From the NCBI GenBank assembly GCA_028872875.1, contig JAGWOC010000008.1, forward strand, positions 1-64,000: a DNA stretch of 64,000 bases, read 5' to 3'. Made by a program: the position numbers and the translations under genes. Within the stretch, counting starts at the first letter, position 1, and every line of letters begins with the position of its first letter. Shown here one piece after another: positions 42,886 to 53,247 of this stretch. The notes under the pieces were generated by a model. The model was not told the DNA's origin. It worked only from the letters and a program-made list of their open reading frames with translations, and made no database searches. The stretch comes from Chloroflexota bacterium. Lineage in GTDB: Bacteria > Chloroflexota > Dehalococcoidia > DSTF01 > JACRBR01.

Positions 42886-42914
42886 AAAAGGCTTTCCGCA
42901 ATGGAAGGCCTTTT
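42886..42914 (+). terminator. Leader terminator before the pyrE-like gene
   Basis: AAAAGGCTTTCC / GGAAGGCCTTTT (12 bp, one G-U) with loop GCAAT; ends in TTTTCGTTT 13 bases before the next ATG. Confidence 0.8.
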
Positions 42915-42927
42915 CGTTTGACGCCGC

Positions 42928-43584
42928 ATGACCGAAGAGCAACTGGACAACGAGTCAAACCTCTGGCTGGCCGACACGCTGTGGCGCCTCGGCGCCGTCC
43001 AGTTCGGCGACTTCACCCTCGGGCGCACAACCGTGCACTCGCCGATCTACGTCAACCTGCGCCTGCTCGTCGCCCACCCGACCGCGCTGGCGCGGGCGGC
43101 GCAGATCGTCCAGCGCGAGCTGCAAACCCTGCAGTCCATGCGCAACCCCCAGTGCGACCCGTTCGACGTCGTCTGCGGGGTGCCCTTCGGCGGCCTGATG
43201 ATCGGGCAAGCCTTTTCGCTCTCCTCCCGCGTGCCGCTCGTCTACCTTCACCCCCACAAGGACGACCTCGACTCGGACGTCGAAGGGTTGTATCACCCGA
43301 GCCAGACCGCCCTCATCATGGACGACCTGATCACCGGCGGCGGCAGCATCATCGTGACGGCGAACCGGCTGCGCGACGAGGGGCTGTTCGTCCACGACGC
43401 CGTCGTGCTGTTCGACCGAGAGTCGGGCGGCCGGCAGAAGCTCGAGGAGCACGGCATCCGGCTCGTCTCGCTGCTGACCATCAGGGTGCTGATCAACTAC
43501 CTGACGTCGAGCGGGAAGATCGGCGAGGAGTGGTACCGCAAGAGCATGACGTTCCTCGAACGTCAGCCGAGCGCACCCGACTAG
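42928..43584 (+). CDS. pyrE: Orotate phosphoribosyltransferase-like enzyme
   Basis: 218 residues of the type I phosphoribosyltransferase fold. The PRPP loop is ALIMDDLITGGGSIIVTA near residue 130 (variant of VxxDDxxTTGGS), preceded by VCGVPFGGLMIG and the flexible loop HPHKDDLD. OPRT makes OMP from orotate and PRPP. The PRPP motif is a one-residue variant of the canonical OPRT signature, so another purine or pyrimidine substrate is possible. No Shine-Dalgarno; a terminator ends just before it. The stop overlaps the next gene's stop on the other strand by 4 bases. Confidence 0.85.
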   Translation: MTEEQLDNESNLWLADTLWRLGAVQFGDFTLGRTTVHSPIYVNLRLLVAHPTALARAAQIVQRELQTLQSMRNPQCDPFDVVCGVPFGGLMIGQAFSLSSRVPLVYLHPHKDDLDSDVEGLYHPSQTALIMDDLITGGGSIIVTANRLRDEGLFVHDAVVLFDRESGGRQKLEEHGIRLVSLLTIRVLINYLTSSGKIGEEWYRKSMTFLERQPSAPD

Positions 43585-43796
43585 AGCAGCCGGCGGACCG
43601 GCTTGCGGCCCGGACGCGGGTCGTAGTTCGACTTGAACATCTCGAGCTTGTCGCGCTCGATCAGATACTTGCCGGCGAACAGCACCGCCGGCACTTTCTT
43701 CTGCTTGATCAAGCGTCGCAGGCTCTGCGGGTGGATGCCGAGCAGCCGCGCCGCTTCCACGAGGTCCAGGTAGTTCTCGAACGGACTGGTGATCAT
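43581..43796 (-). CDS. Small helix-turn-helix (excisionase/MerR-like) DNA-binding protein
   Basis: 71 residues. The winged-helix HTH is YLDLVEAARLLGIHPQSLRRLI (core AARLLGIHPQSLRRL), followed by KKVPAVLFAGKYLIERDKLE, the beta-hairpin and last helix of excisionase-type domains. A basic tail (RPGRKPVRRLL) may bind DNA. ATG 43796 is preferred over the upstream TTG. Its promoter region is AT-rich with a palindrome suited to self-regulation. No integrase adjacent. Confidence 0.82.
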   Translation of the reverse strand: MITSPFENYLDLVEAARLLGIHPQSLRRLIKQKKVPAVLFAGKYLIERDKLEMFKSNYDPRPGRKPVRRLL

Positions 43797-43810
43797 CGCG
43801 CGCCCCAACC

Positions 43811-43854
43811 TGTAATACGCTACATCTGATAATCAATTTTGCGCCGAAAGTCAA
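43811..43854 (-). promoter_or_regulatory. Promoter and palindromic operator of the HTH gene
   Basis: Minus strand TTGACT (43854-43849), 17-base spacer, TATCAG (43831-43826). The imperfect palindrome TGTAGCGTATTACA (43824-43811) lies around the start of transcription and could bind the HTH protein. Confidence 0.5.
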
Positions 43855-43946
43855 GGCGCGGGACAGATGCGACGGGCGCGTGCAGTGGACGCGGGCAGGG
43901 CGGACCGGCGCCGGGTGGGAGCTGCTGCCAGCCGGGGACGGCGCCC

Positions 43947-44420
43947 CTACCGCCGGAACGGCCAGCGGCGGCGCTTCGACGCTGGCGGCGATCCGGCAGG
44001 CGGCGTCGCCGCGGCGCGGGCGACGGCACGCTCGATGCGCCGGTGGAGCATCATCATCGCCTGGGCGATGTCCAGCGCGGCCTCCGGATCGGCGGCAGCC
44101 GCCGGGAAGAGCGCCCGGACCGTCTCCGCGAAGCGCGGGACGCCGCCCTCGGCGCCGCCCCGCATGTGGAAGACGCGCAGCTCGTTCACGGACCCGTAGA
44201 TCGCCGAGAGCAGGCGCCGGTACTGCGCCTCGTCGAGCTCGATGATCGCGCTCTCGTCGTCGAGGTGCGCGCCAAGCCCGGTCTTGACGCCGCGTAGGCC
44301 GTGCGCGCCCACCTGCCTGGTCTCGGCGTCCAGCTCGGAGCCGGGGCGCCCCAGGTGGTACACGAGCGCAAGATAGACGAGCCGCGGCTCATCGTGGGTG
44401 AGCTTCAGGGCGAAGGTCAT
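43947..44420 (-). CDS. Conserved-looking protein of unknown function
   Basis: 157 residues, soluble, no signal peptide. N-terminal half: FALKLTHDEPRLVYLALVYHL, then a helical region (YRRLLSAIYGSVNELRVFHM, ALDIAQAMMMLHRRIERAV) and a basic tail (KRRRWPFRR). No family recognised. The 150-base gap to the HTH gene holds that gene's promoter; upstream is the bS22-like gene's terminator. Coding seems likely from codon-position GC and predicted structure. Confidence 0.65.
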   Translation of the reverse strand: MTFALKLTHDEPRLVYLALVYHLGRPGSELDAETRQVGAHGLRGVKTGLGAHLDDESAIIELDEAQYRRLLSAIYGSVNELRVFHMRGGAEGGVPRFAETVRALFPAAAADPEAALDIAQAMMMLHRRIERAVARAAATPPAGSPPASKRRRWPFRR

Positions 44421-44549
44421 GGCGCCTCCGTCATCGCCCGCGCGCCGGTGCTGTGGCGGGATTGGACGTGAGCCGGTGGATAGAACACGGTTGGAGCATC
44501 GCGGGCAGCCCTGCGACGCGGCTCGTGCGCGGTCCGCGGCGACGACGAA

Positions 44550-44572
44550 GGGACCGCCCTGCGGGCGGTCCC
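44550..44572 (-). terminator. Terminator of the bS22-like gene
   Basis: GGGACCGCCC-TGC-GGGCGGTCCC, a 10-bp perfect stem 30 bases past the stop of the 32-residue gene, followed on that strand by CTTCGTCG. Confidence 0.65.
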
Positions 44573-44601
44573 CGGCTGCGTCTCGGCGTTGGCCGCTCAG
44601 C

Positions 44602-44700
44602 TTACCCCTTGTGCTTGCGCTGCCATCGCGTCTTCTTCAGCATCTTGCGGTGCTTGTGCTTCCGCATCTTCTTGCGGCGCTTCTTCACCACAGAGCTCAT
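44602..44700 (-). CDS. bS22/AURKAIP1-COX24-domain small ribosomal protein
   Basis: 32 residues, extremely basic: SSVVKKRRKKMRKHKHRKML then KKTRWQRKHKG. The KKRRKKMxKHKHRK core is the AURKAIP1/COX24 domain, which in mycobacteria is the small-subunit protein bS22 (KKRRKRMxKKKHRK). AGGAGG lies 7 bases before the ATG at 44700. Too short for usual gene finders. A strong terminator follows. Other very small basic proteins could resemble it but the spaced lysine-histidine pattern is distinctive. Confidence 0.85.
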   Translation of the reverse strand: MSSVVKKRRKKMRKHKHRKMLKKTRWQRKHKG

Positions 44701-44880
44701 GCGCGCTCCTCCTCACTTGTGGGCGGCCCTCCGCGGGCGGCACCGTCCCGGCGCACCCCGGGCGCGCGATCGCGCGCGCCGTCGCCCCAACCGCAGGGAC
44801 GCGGCGGAGTATACCGGAGGCGCGCCACAAGGACGAGGCGGCGCGGGAGCGCGCGTTGCTTCCGGCGCGCATCACACATG

Positions 44881-44889
44881 TGTTAGAAT
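44881..44889 (+). promoter_or_regulatory. Extended -10 promoter of rpsA
   Basis: TGTTAGAAT (TGn-TAGAAT), about 90 bases before the TTG start of rpsA. Confidence 0.5.
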
Positions 44890-44981
44890 CCAGCGAAGCC
44901 GGACCGGTCAGAGATGCACCAGGCCCATGGCCTGACGCCTCGATCGGGCGGCTTATGTTGTCGTAGGGAGGAAGCAGCACG

Positions 44982-46583
44982 TTGACCGAACTCAGTAGTG
45001 GCGGGGTCGCCGAGGCGAACAGCCCGGAGGACGCCGCCTACACCATGCAGGACTGGCTCGATGGCGGATCGGACTTCAAGACCTTGCGCCGCGGCGAGGT
45101 CGTCGAGGGGACGATCATGGCGCTCCAGCGCGATGGCGTGCTCGTCGATCTCGGCTCGAAGTCAGAGGGCATCATCCCGCCACACGAGATGCACTCGATG
45201 GGCGCCGACCCGATGAGCAAGGTCTCGGTCGGCGAGACCATCCTCGTCTATGTGATGCAGCCCGAGGCCGACCAGGGCCAGATCCTGCTGTCGATCGACC
45301 GCGCCCGCGGTGAACGCGGCTGGCGCGTGCTGCAGCAGCGCTTCGAAGAGGGCGAGGCGTTCGAGGGCGAGGTCACCGGCTACAACAAGGGCGGCCTGCT
45401 GGTCAACGTCGAGGGCGTCCACGCCTTCGTGCCCCTCTCGCAGGTCGTCGGCGTGCGCCCCGATCGCGACGAGGGTGATGGCGGGCTCGGCCAGGCCGTC
45501 GGCAAGAAGCTGCGCCTGAAAGTGATCGAGATCAACCGCCGGCGCAACCGCGTCATCCTCTCCGAGCGCGCGGCACTGCAGGAGTGGCGCTCGCAGCAGA
45601 AGGACCGCCTCCTCTCCGAGTTGAAGGAGGGCGAGATCCGCAAGGGCCGCGTCTCGAGCGTGCGCAGCTTCGGCGTCTTCATCGACCTGGGCGGCGCCGA
45701 TGGCCTGGCGCACCTCAGCGAGGTCTCGTGGGACCGCAACCGCTCGCCCGAGGAGATGTACCACGTCGGCGACGAGGTCGAAGTCTACATCATGAAGGTC
45801 GACCCGGAGACGAAGAAGATCGCACTCAGCCTGCGCCGCGCCCAGCCGGAGCAGTGGGACCTGATCGTTGACAAGTACCAGGTCGGCCGCGTCGTGCCGG
45901 GGATGGTGACCAAGCTCGTGACGTTCGGCGCCTTCGCCCGCATCGAGGGCCCCGTCGAGGGCCTGATCCACGTGTCCGAGCTCGTGGACCGGCGCATCGC
46001 CCACCCCAAGGAGGTCGTGCGCGAGGGCGACCTGCTGCCGCTCAAGATCGTCCGCATCGAGCGTGACCGGCACCGCCTGGGCCTCAGCCTGCGCGAGGCG
46101 CGCGAGGAGGGCGAGCGCATGGGCTTCCGCTTCACCGACGGCGGCGAAGTGATGGAAGTGCCCGAGGACGTCCGAAAGGAGTTCGAGGAGCGCGAGGGCA
46201 TCGTCCTCCCCGAGCGCGGCGCCGGCGATGCGCGCGCGAGCGAGCCGGCGCCGGCGGAGGCGCGGGAGCCCGCGTCCGACGCCGCCCCCCCGCCGCTGCC
46301 CGCCGCACCCGAGCCCGAGGACCCCCCGCGCAGCGCCATGGCGGACGCCCTCGAAGCCTCGGGCGTAGCCGGAGCGTTCAAGGACGCCGCCATGACGGAA
46401 GATCAGGCGATGCCGGATGCGTCCACCGAAACGCCCGCGGGGCCAGAGGTCGCGGGCGTTGACGCCGCGTCCGAACTTCTTGCGCCCGTAGCATCGGAAG
46501 AGGTCGCACCCGCAGTGACGGATGAGGACACCGGCGCCGAGGACGCGGAGCCCGAGCACGCGGCCACGGAAAAGAACCCGTAG
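44982..46583 (+). CDS. rpsA: Ribosomal protein S1 (four S1 repeats)
   Basis: 533 residues from a TTG start preceded by GGGAGGAAG. Four S1 RNA-binding domains: GEVVEGTIMALQRDGVLVDLG (about 37-105), GEAFEGEVTGYNKGGLLVNV, GEIRKGRVSSVRSFGVFIDLGG (with the DGLAHLSEVSW signature) and GRVVPGMVTKLVTFGAFARIEG (with EGLIHVSELV). A 130-residue Ala/Pro/Glu-rich tail follows. S1 helps mRNA binding to the 30S; four repeats is the form seen outside Proteobacteria. Confidence 0.95.
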   Translation: MTELSSGGVAEANSPEDAAYTMQDWLDGGSDFKTLRRGEVVEGTIMALQRDGVLVDLGSKSEGIIPPHEMHSMGADPMSKVSVGETILVYVMQPEADQGQILLSIDRARGERGWRVLQQRFEEGEAFEGEVTGYNKGGLLVNVEGVHAFVPLSQVVGVRPDRDEGDGGLGQAVGKKLRLKVIEINRRRNRVILSERAALQEWRSQQKDRLLSELKEGEIRKGRVSSVRSFGVFIDLGGADGLAHLSEVSWDRNRSPEEMYHVGDEVEVYIMKVDPETKKIALSLRRAQPEQWDLIVDKYQVGRVVPGMVTKLVTFGAFARIEGPVEGLIHVSELVDRRIAHPKEVVREGDLLPLKIVRIERDRHRLGLSLREAREEGERMGFRFTDGGEVMEVPEDVRKEFEEREGIVLPERGAGDARASEPAPAEAREPASDAAPPPLPAAPEPEDPPRSAMADALEASGVAGAFKDAAMTEDQAMPDASTETPAGPEVAGVDAASELLAPVASEEVAPAVTDEDTGAEDAEPEHAATEKNP

Positions 46584-46814
46584 GGCGTTAACGGCGAGGA
46601 CGACGGCGACGTTCTACTGATCGAGGGACCCGGCCGCGGAGATGGCCGGAGCGCGGACGGAAGATGGGGGGATCACCAGTCGCGGCGCCGGGGAGGGCGT
46701 CCGATCAATGAAGAGCCTGCGGAGGAGCGGGCGGACGCGTTGATACTGGACTTCGAAGCCTCCGTTGTGATAAGTTGGTTAAGAAGAGTTAGCAATTGAT
46801 GCTGGAGCGCTGCG

Positions 46815-49280
<2,466 letters not shown>

Positions 49281-49311
49281 CGACGCCGCCGTCCTACAAC
49301 ATCGCAAGACC

Positions 49312-49342
49312 ACGAGGGCCCCGCATGGCGCGGGGCCCTCGT
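49312..49342. terminator. Bidirectional terminator between clpC and polA
   Basis: ACGAGGGCCCCGC / GCGGGGCCCTCGT, 13-bp perfect stem, loop ATGGC, placed between convergent genes. Confidence 0.8.
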
Positions 49343-49437
49343 GCATTGGCGACAACCTCCAGGTCTCAGGAACTGCCTTCGCGCCGCCCGGAGGGGCCGC
49401 CGCCTCCCGCTTGCTGGCGCAACACGCCACCGCACCC

Positions 49438-52257
49438 TCACTCCGCGAAGGCCAGCTCCACCTCCTCCGCGAGCGGGCCACGGGCGACTTCGAGCTCGCC
49501 CCAGTTCTTGCCGGTCTTGATGTCGATCACCAGCGGCACGACGAGGTCGACGGACTGCGGCATGACGCGCAGGCACAGCTCGCGCACGGCGTCAAGCTCG
49601 GTGCGCGGGCCCTCGAAGATCAGCTCGTCGTGCACCTGCAAGATCATGCGGCTTTCGAGCGCGCGCTCCGCGATCTCGGCGTCGATCTTGTTCATCGCGA
49701 CCTTGATGATGTCGCTGGCGGTGCCCTGCACGGGCATGTTGATCGCCATGCGCTCGCCCGATGAGCGCACCTGGAAGTTGGACGAGTTGATCTCCGGGAT
49801 GTAGCGCCGCCGGCCCATCATCGTCTCCGCGTAGCCGAGGCGCCGGCAGCTCTCGATGGCGCCGTCGCGCCAGGCGCGCACCTGCGCGTAGCGCTCGAAG
49901 TAGCGCTTGATGAACTCCGCCGCCTCCTCGCGCGGGATGCGCTCCTTCGTCGAGAGGCCGTACTCGCTGAGACCGTAGAGGACGCCGAAATTGAAGACCT
50001 TGGCCCGGCGCCGCTGCTCCGCTGTCACCTCGTCGAGCGGCACGCCGAAGACGCTGGACGCGGTAGCGGCGTGGATGTCGGTGTCGGTGCGGAACGCCTC
50101 GATCAGCGCGGGGTCCTGGCTCAGGTGCGCCATGATCCGCAGCTCGACCTGCGAGTAGTCGGCGGCGAGCAGCACCGGGTCGGCGCCGATGTCGCGCGCG
50201 ATGAAGGCGCGCCGGATGGCGTTGCCGTAGCCGGTGCGCACGGGGATGTTCTGGAGGTTGGGGTCGTTCGACGACAGGCGGCCCGTCGCGGCGGTCGTCT
50301 GGTTGAACGTCGTGTGGATGCGGCGCGTGGCGGGGTTCACGAGCGCCGGGAGCGCGTCGACGTAGGTGCCCTTGAGCTTGGCGATCGCGCGGTGCCGCAG
50401 GATGAGGCCGACCACGTCGTGCAGGCCGCGGAGCTGTCCCATGGCCACGGCGTCCGTGGTATAGCCGAGCGTGGTCTTGCGCGTCTTCGGCAGGCCGATC
50501 TCCTCGAACAGCACGTGCGAGAGCTGTTGCGGCGAGCCGATGTTGAACTCGTGCCCGACGGACGCGTAGATCTCGCGCTCGATCGTCTCCAACTCCTGCT
50601 GCATCTCGCGCGACATGGCGACGAGGATCGCCGGGTCGATGGCGACGCCGGTCAGCTCCATGCGGCCGAGCACCGCCATCAGCGGCATCTCGACGTCGTC
50701 GAACAGCGGCCAGAGGTTGCGCTGCCGGAGCTCGGCGGCGAGCACATCGGCGGCCTGGAGCTGCGCGTCGGCCTGCGCGCAGCAGTAGTCGCGCGCGGCC
50801 TCCAGCGGCACGGCGGACATCGTGATCTGCTTCTTGCCGGCCCTGCCGATGAGTTCGATGAGCGGCGGGATCTGCATCTTCAGGCGGTCGAAGGCGAGCG
50901 CCTGCACGGACATGTTCGACTCGCCGAGCAGATAGGCGGCGATCATCGTGTCGAAGCGCATGCCGCGCAGGGTGACGCCGTGGTTCGCGAGCACGAGGAA
51001 GTCGTAGTGGCCGTTGTGCGTGAGCTTCGGGAAGCCGGCGTCCTCGAGCAGCGGGCGCAGCGCGTCGAGCACAACCGCCTCCGCGAGCTGCTCGCCGTCG
51101 CCGGGCGCGGTGTGGTGGCCGATGGGGATGTACGCCGCCTCGCCCGGCCGCGTCGCCAGCGCGATGCCGACGAGCACGCCGCGCATGCCGTTGGCGTCGG
51201 TGTTCTCGACGTGCAGCGCAACGCGGCCGGCCGCGCGAACGAGCGCGACGAGCGCGGTCAGCGCCGCCGCGTCGGTGACGGTGCGATAGTGCCGCGCGGC
51301 CGCGGCGGCCGTCTGCTTCGCCTCGTGCTGGGCCCCGCCAAGCTGCGCGGGGATGCGCGGGATGAGGGTGCGGAACTCGAGCTCGTGGAACAGTTGCTCG
51401 ACGCGCTCGCGGTCGAAGTTCTGGAGCCGGCAAGCATCGAGGTCGAGTGTGGTCGGCGCGTCACGGTGGATCGTCGCCATCTCCTTGCTGAAACGGGCCT
51501 CCTGCTCGTGCTCCTTGAGGATGGCTCGCATCCTCTCGGGCGTCACCTCGTCGATGCGGTCGTAGATCGCCTCCACCGTGCCGAACTGCTGGAGGAGTTT
51601 CGTCGCGGTCTTCTCGCCGACGCCGGGCACGCCGGGGATGTTGTCCGAGGCGTCTCCCTTGAGGCCTTTGTAGTCGGGGATCTGCGCCGGCTCGAGGCCG
51701 TAGCGCTCCCGCACGCCGGCCTCATCGTACGTCACGGCAGGCGCCGCCTTGATGTACGGGCGGTACATGAACACGTTGACGCCCGGCTCGACGAGCTGCA
51801 GAAGGTCCGTGTCGAGCGTGGCGACGAACGTCTCGATGCCCTGCGCCCTCGCCTGCTTCGCCAGCGTGCCGAGCACGTCGTCAGCCTCGAAGCCGGGCTC
51901 CTCGAAGACGGGCATATTGAACGCTTCGAGCACCTCGCGGATGCGGCCGGCCTGGCGGCGCAGGTCGTCAGGCATCGGCGCGCGCGTCGCCTTGTAGGTG
52001 GCGTCCTTCTCGTGGCGGAAGGTCTTCGCGGGGGCGTCGAGCGCGACCGCGAGATGCGTGGGCTTGAGGTGGTCGAGGACGCTCAGCAGCGTGCTGGTGA
52101 AGCCGTACACGGCGGTCGTCACCTCGCCCGTGCGCTTCGCGATGAACTCGATGGGGCCGCTGTTCTTGCTCCCCTGGAAGACCATGAAGGAGCGGTAGAT
52201 CAGGCTGTGCCCGTCGACGAGCACCAGGCGTGGCGAGGGAGGATGGTTGGCCGGCAC
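49438..52257 (-). CDS. polA: DNA polymerase I with a degenerate proofreading domain
   Basis: 939 residues. N-terminal 5'-nuclease (VLVDGHSLIYRSF, KGLKGDASDNIPGVPGVGEKT), a 3'-5' exonuclease-like domain and the polymerase domain with motif A DYSQVELRIMAHLSQD, motif B RRRAKVFNFGVLYG and motif C LQVHDELIFEG. The exonuclease acidic residues are partly lost: the D-x-E pair is HVE in VALHVENTD, NxxxD survives in HNGHYD, and the last Asp of YxxxD is Gln in YCCAQAD. So gap filling and primer removal are expected but proofreading is doubtful. GTG start at 52257 follows TATAAT by 6 bases (leaderless). Confidence 0.97.
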   Translation of the reverse strand: MPANHPPSPRLVLVDGHSLIYRSFMVFQGSKNSGPIEFIAKRTGEVTTAVYGFTSTLLSVLDHLKPTHLAVALDAPAKTFRHEKDATYKATRAPMPDDLRRQAGRIREVLEAFNMPVFEEPGFEADDVLGTLAKQARAQGIETFVATLDTDLLQLVEPGVNVFMYRPYIKAAPAVTYDEAGVRERYGLEPAQIPDYKGLKGDASDNIPGVPGVGEKTATKLLQQFGTVEAIYDRIDEVTPERMRAILKEHEQEARFSKEMATIHRDAPTTLDLDACRLQNFDRERVEQLFHELEFRTLIPRIPAQLGGAQHEAKQTAAAAARHYRTVTDAAALTALVALVRAAGRVALHVENTDANGMRGVLVGIALATRPGEAAYIPIGHHTAPGDGEQLAEAVVLDALRPLLEDAGFPKLTHNGHYDFLVLANHGVTLRGMRFDTMIAAYLLGESNMSVQALAFDRLKMQIPPLIELIGRAGKKQITMSAVPLEAARDYCCAQADAQLQAADVLAAELRQRNLWPLFDDVEMPLMAVLGRMELTGVAIDPAILVAMSREMQQELETIEREIYASVGHEFNIGSPQQLSHVLFEEIGLPKTRKTTLGYTTDAVAMGQLRGLHDVVGLILRHRAIAKLKGTYVDALPALVNPATRRIHTTFNQTTAATGRLSSNDPNLQNIPVRTGYGNAIRRAFIARDIGADPVLLAADYSQVELRIMAHLSQDPALIEAFRTDTDIHAATASSVFGVPLDEVTAEQRRRAKVFNFGVLYGLSEYGLSTKERIPREEAAEFIKRYFERYAQVRAWRDGAIESCRRLGYAETMMGRRRYIPEINSSNFQVRSSGERMAINMPVQGTASDIIKVAMNKIDAEIAERALESRMILQVHDELIFEGPRTELDAVRELCLRVMPQSVDLVVPLVIDIKTGKNWGELEVARGPLAEEVELAFAE

Positions 52258-52353
52258 GGTTCGATTATACGCGCGACGGTGGCCGGACGCCTGATCGGGA
52301 GATGGCGCCGATGGCCGCAGATGGCGCCCGTGCTCCCTGGCGGCGCGGCCGCG

Positions 52354-53247
52354 TTACCGCAGGGCGATGATGGCGGCGGCGAGCAGGATGCCCTCGGCGC
52401 CGATCGTGGCGAGGAGCAGGACGTAGCCGACCATCCGCTCCCACGAGTGGGCGACGAAGCCGAGCGCGAGGTTGGCCAGCAGCAGCACGATGCCGACGGC
52501 GGGCAGCCGCAGCAGGTCGCTCTTCGAGCCGATGCGCGTGACGCCGCTGAGCTGCGGGAACGAGAGCGGGATGCTGGCCGGCAGGTTGGGGTACTGACGG
52601 TAGATGTAGGCGAACATGGCGAAGAACGTCGCGAAGGCGGCGAACGCCAGCACCTGCGCCGTGCGGTCCTCCCAGAACGGCTGCGCGGCCAGGTAGAGGC
52701 GATCCGGCGCTTGCGGCACGGCGACGAGCGAGCCGAGGCGCTGCTGCGCCTGCACGGCCTCCGCGAAGGCGACCTCATCCTCGACCGAGAGGGCGTACGC
52801 GCCGTGGGCGGTGACGACGTACAGCAGGTCGTCGGCCGAGTGGTGCGTCGAGTAGAACAGCGTGTCGCCGATGCCGCCCTCGACCTCGGCGCGGCCGACG
52901 TGGTGGCCGAGCCAACTGACGCCGGCGACGTGCGGCGCCGGCAGTTCCCGGCCCGGCACAAGGCGCTCGATCTGGGACATCGGGACGAGCTGGCGGATGT
53001 CGCCCCAGGTAACCGTGAGCATGTTGCGGTCGAGGACGTAGCGCATCGTCCCCAGGCTGTACGTCCAGTAGGCAAAGAGGACGCCGATGCAGAAGAACAC
53101 CGAAGCGACGATGTAGAGGGGGATGACGCCGAGCGCCACGGGCTGCGTCGCCCCGCGCACGGCGAGGGCGGCGGTGAGGATGAAGCACCAGGCGGCGATG
53201 GCCCCGCCGAACAGCGTGCCGACGGTGCGCGGGGGCCGGAACTCCAT
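52354..53247 (-). CDS. Membrane protein with PH-like domain
   Basis: 297 residues. Two helices (IAAWCFILTAALAVRG and GVIPLYIVASVFFCIGVLF) precede a PH-like segment (MRYVLDRNMLTVTWGDIRQLVPMSQIERL, core VLDRNMLTVTWGDI), then helices at about 210 and 255-297. PH domains with such flanking helices occur in bacterial bPH proteins of unknown role. The ATG at 53247 shares a base with the ilvE stop, so it is the distal gene of the ilvE transcript. Confidence 0.75.
   Translation of the reverse strand: MEFRPPRTVGTLFGGAIAAWCFILTAALAVRGATQPVALGVIPLYIVASVFFCIGVLFAYWTYSLGTMRYVLDRNMLTVTWGDIRQLVPMSQIERLVPGRELPAPHVAGVSWLGHHVGRAEVEGGIGDTLFYSTHHSADDLLYVVTAHGAYALSVEDEVAFAEAVQAQQRLGSLVAVPQAPDRLYLAAQPFWEDRTAQVLAFAAFATFFAMFAYIYRQYPNLPASIPLSFPQLSGVTRIGSKSDLLRLPAVGIVLLLANLALGFVAHSWERMVGYVLLLATIGAEGILLAAAIIALR

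Larger units (their letters stand above)
42631..42927 (+). promoter_or_regulatory. Long structured leader ahead of the pyrE-like gene
   Basis: About 290 bases with ordered elements: a first hairpin (GGGAT..CCGC/GCGG..ATCCC, 42631-42659), a 14-codon leader peptide (42695-42739), GCTCTGCC/GGGCAGGGC directly after its stop, a 10-bp stem GGCAGGCTCC with GGAGCCTGCC enclosing about 66 bases that include ACGGG/CCCGT, and a terminator (42886-42914). This has the look of an attenuator or riboswitch-type control of the next gene. I could not match it to a known class. Confidence 0.6.

Noticed and set aside
46740-46814. CIRCE or CtsR operator before clpC
   Set aside because: TTAGCAATTGATGCTGG does not form the inverted repeat TTAGCACTC-N9-GAGTGCTAA, and no GGTCAAA heptad repeats are present.
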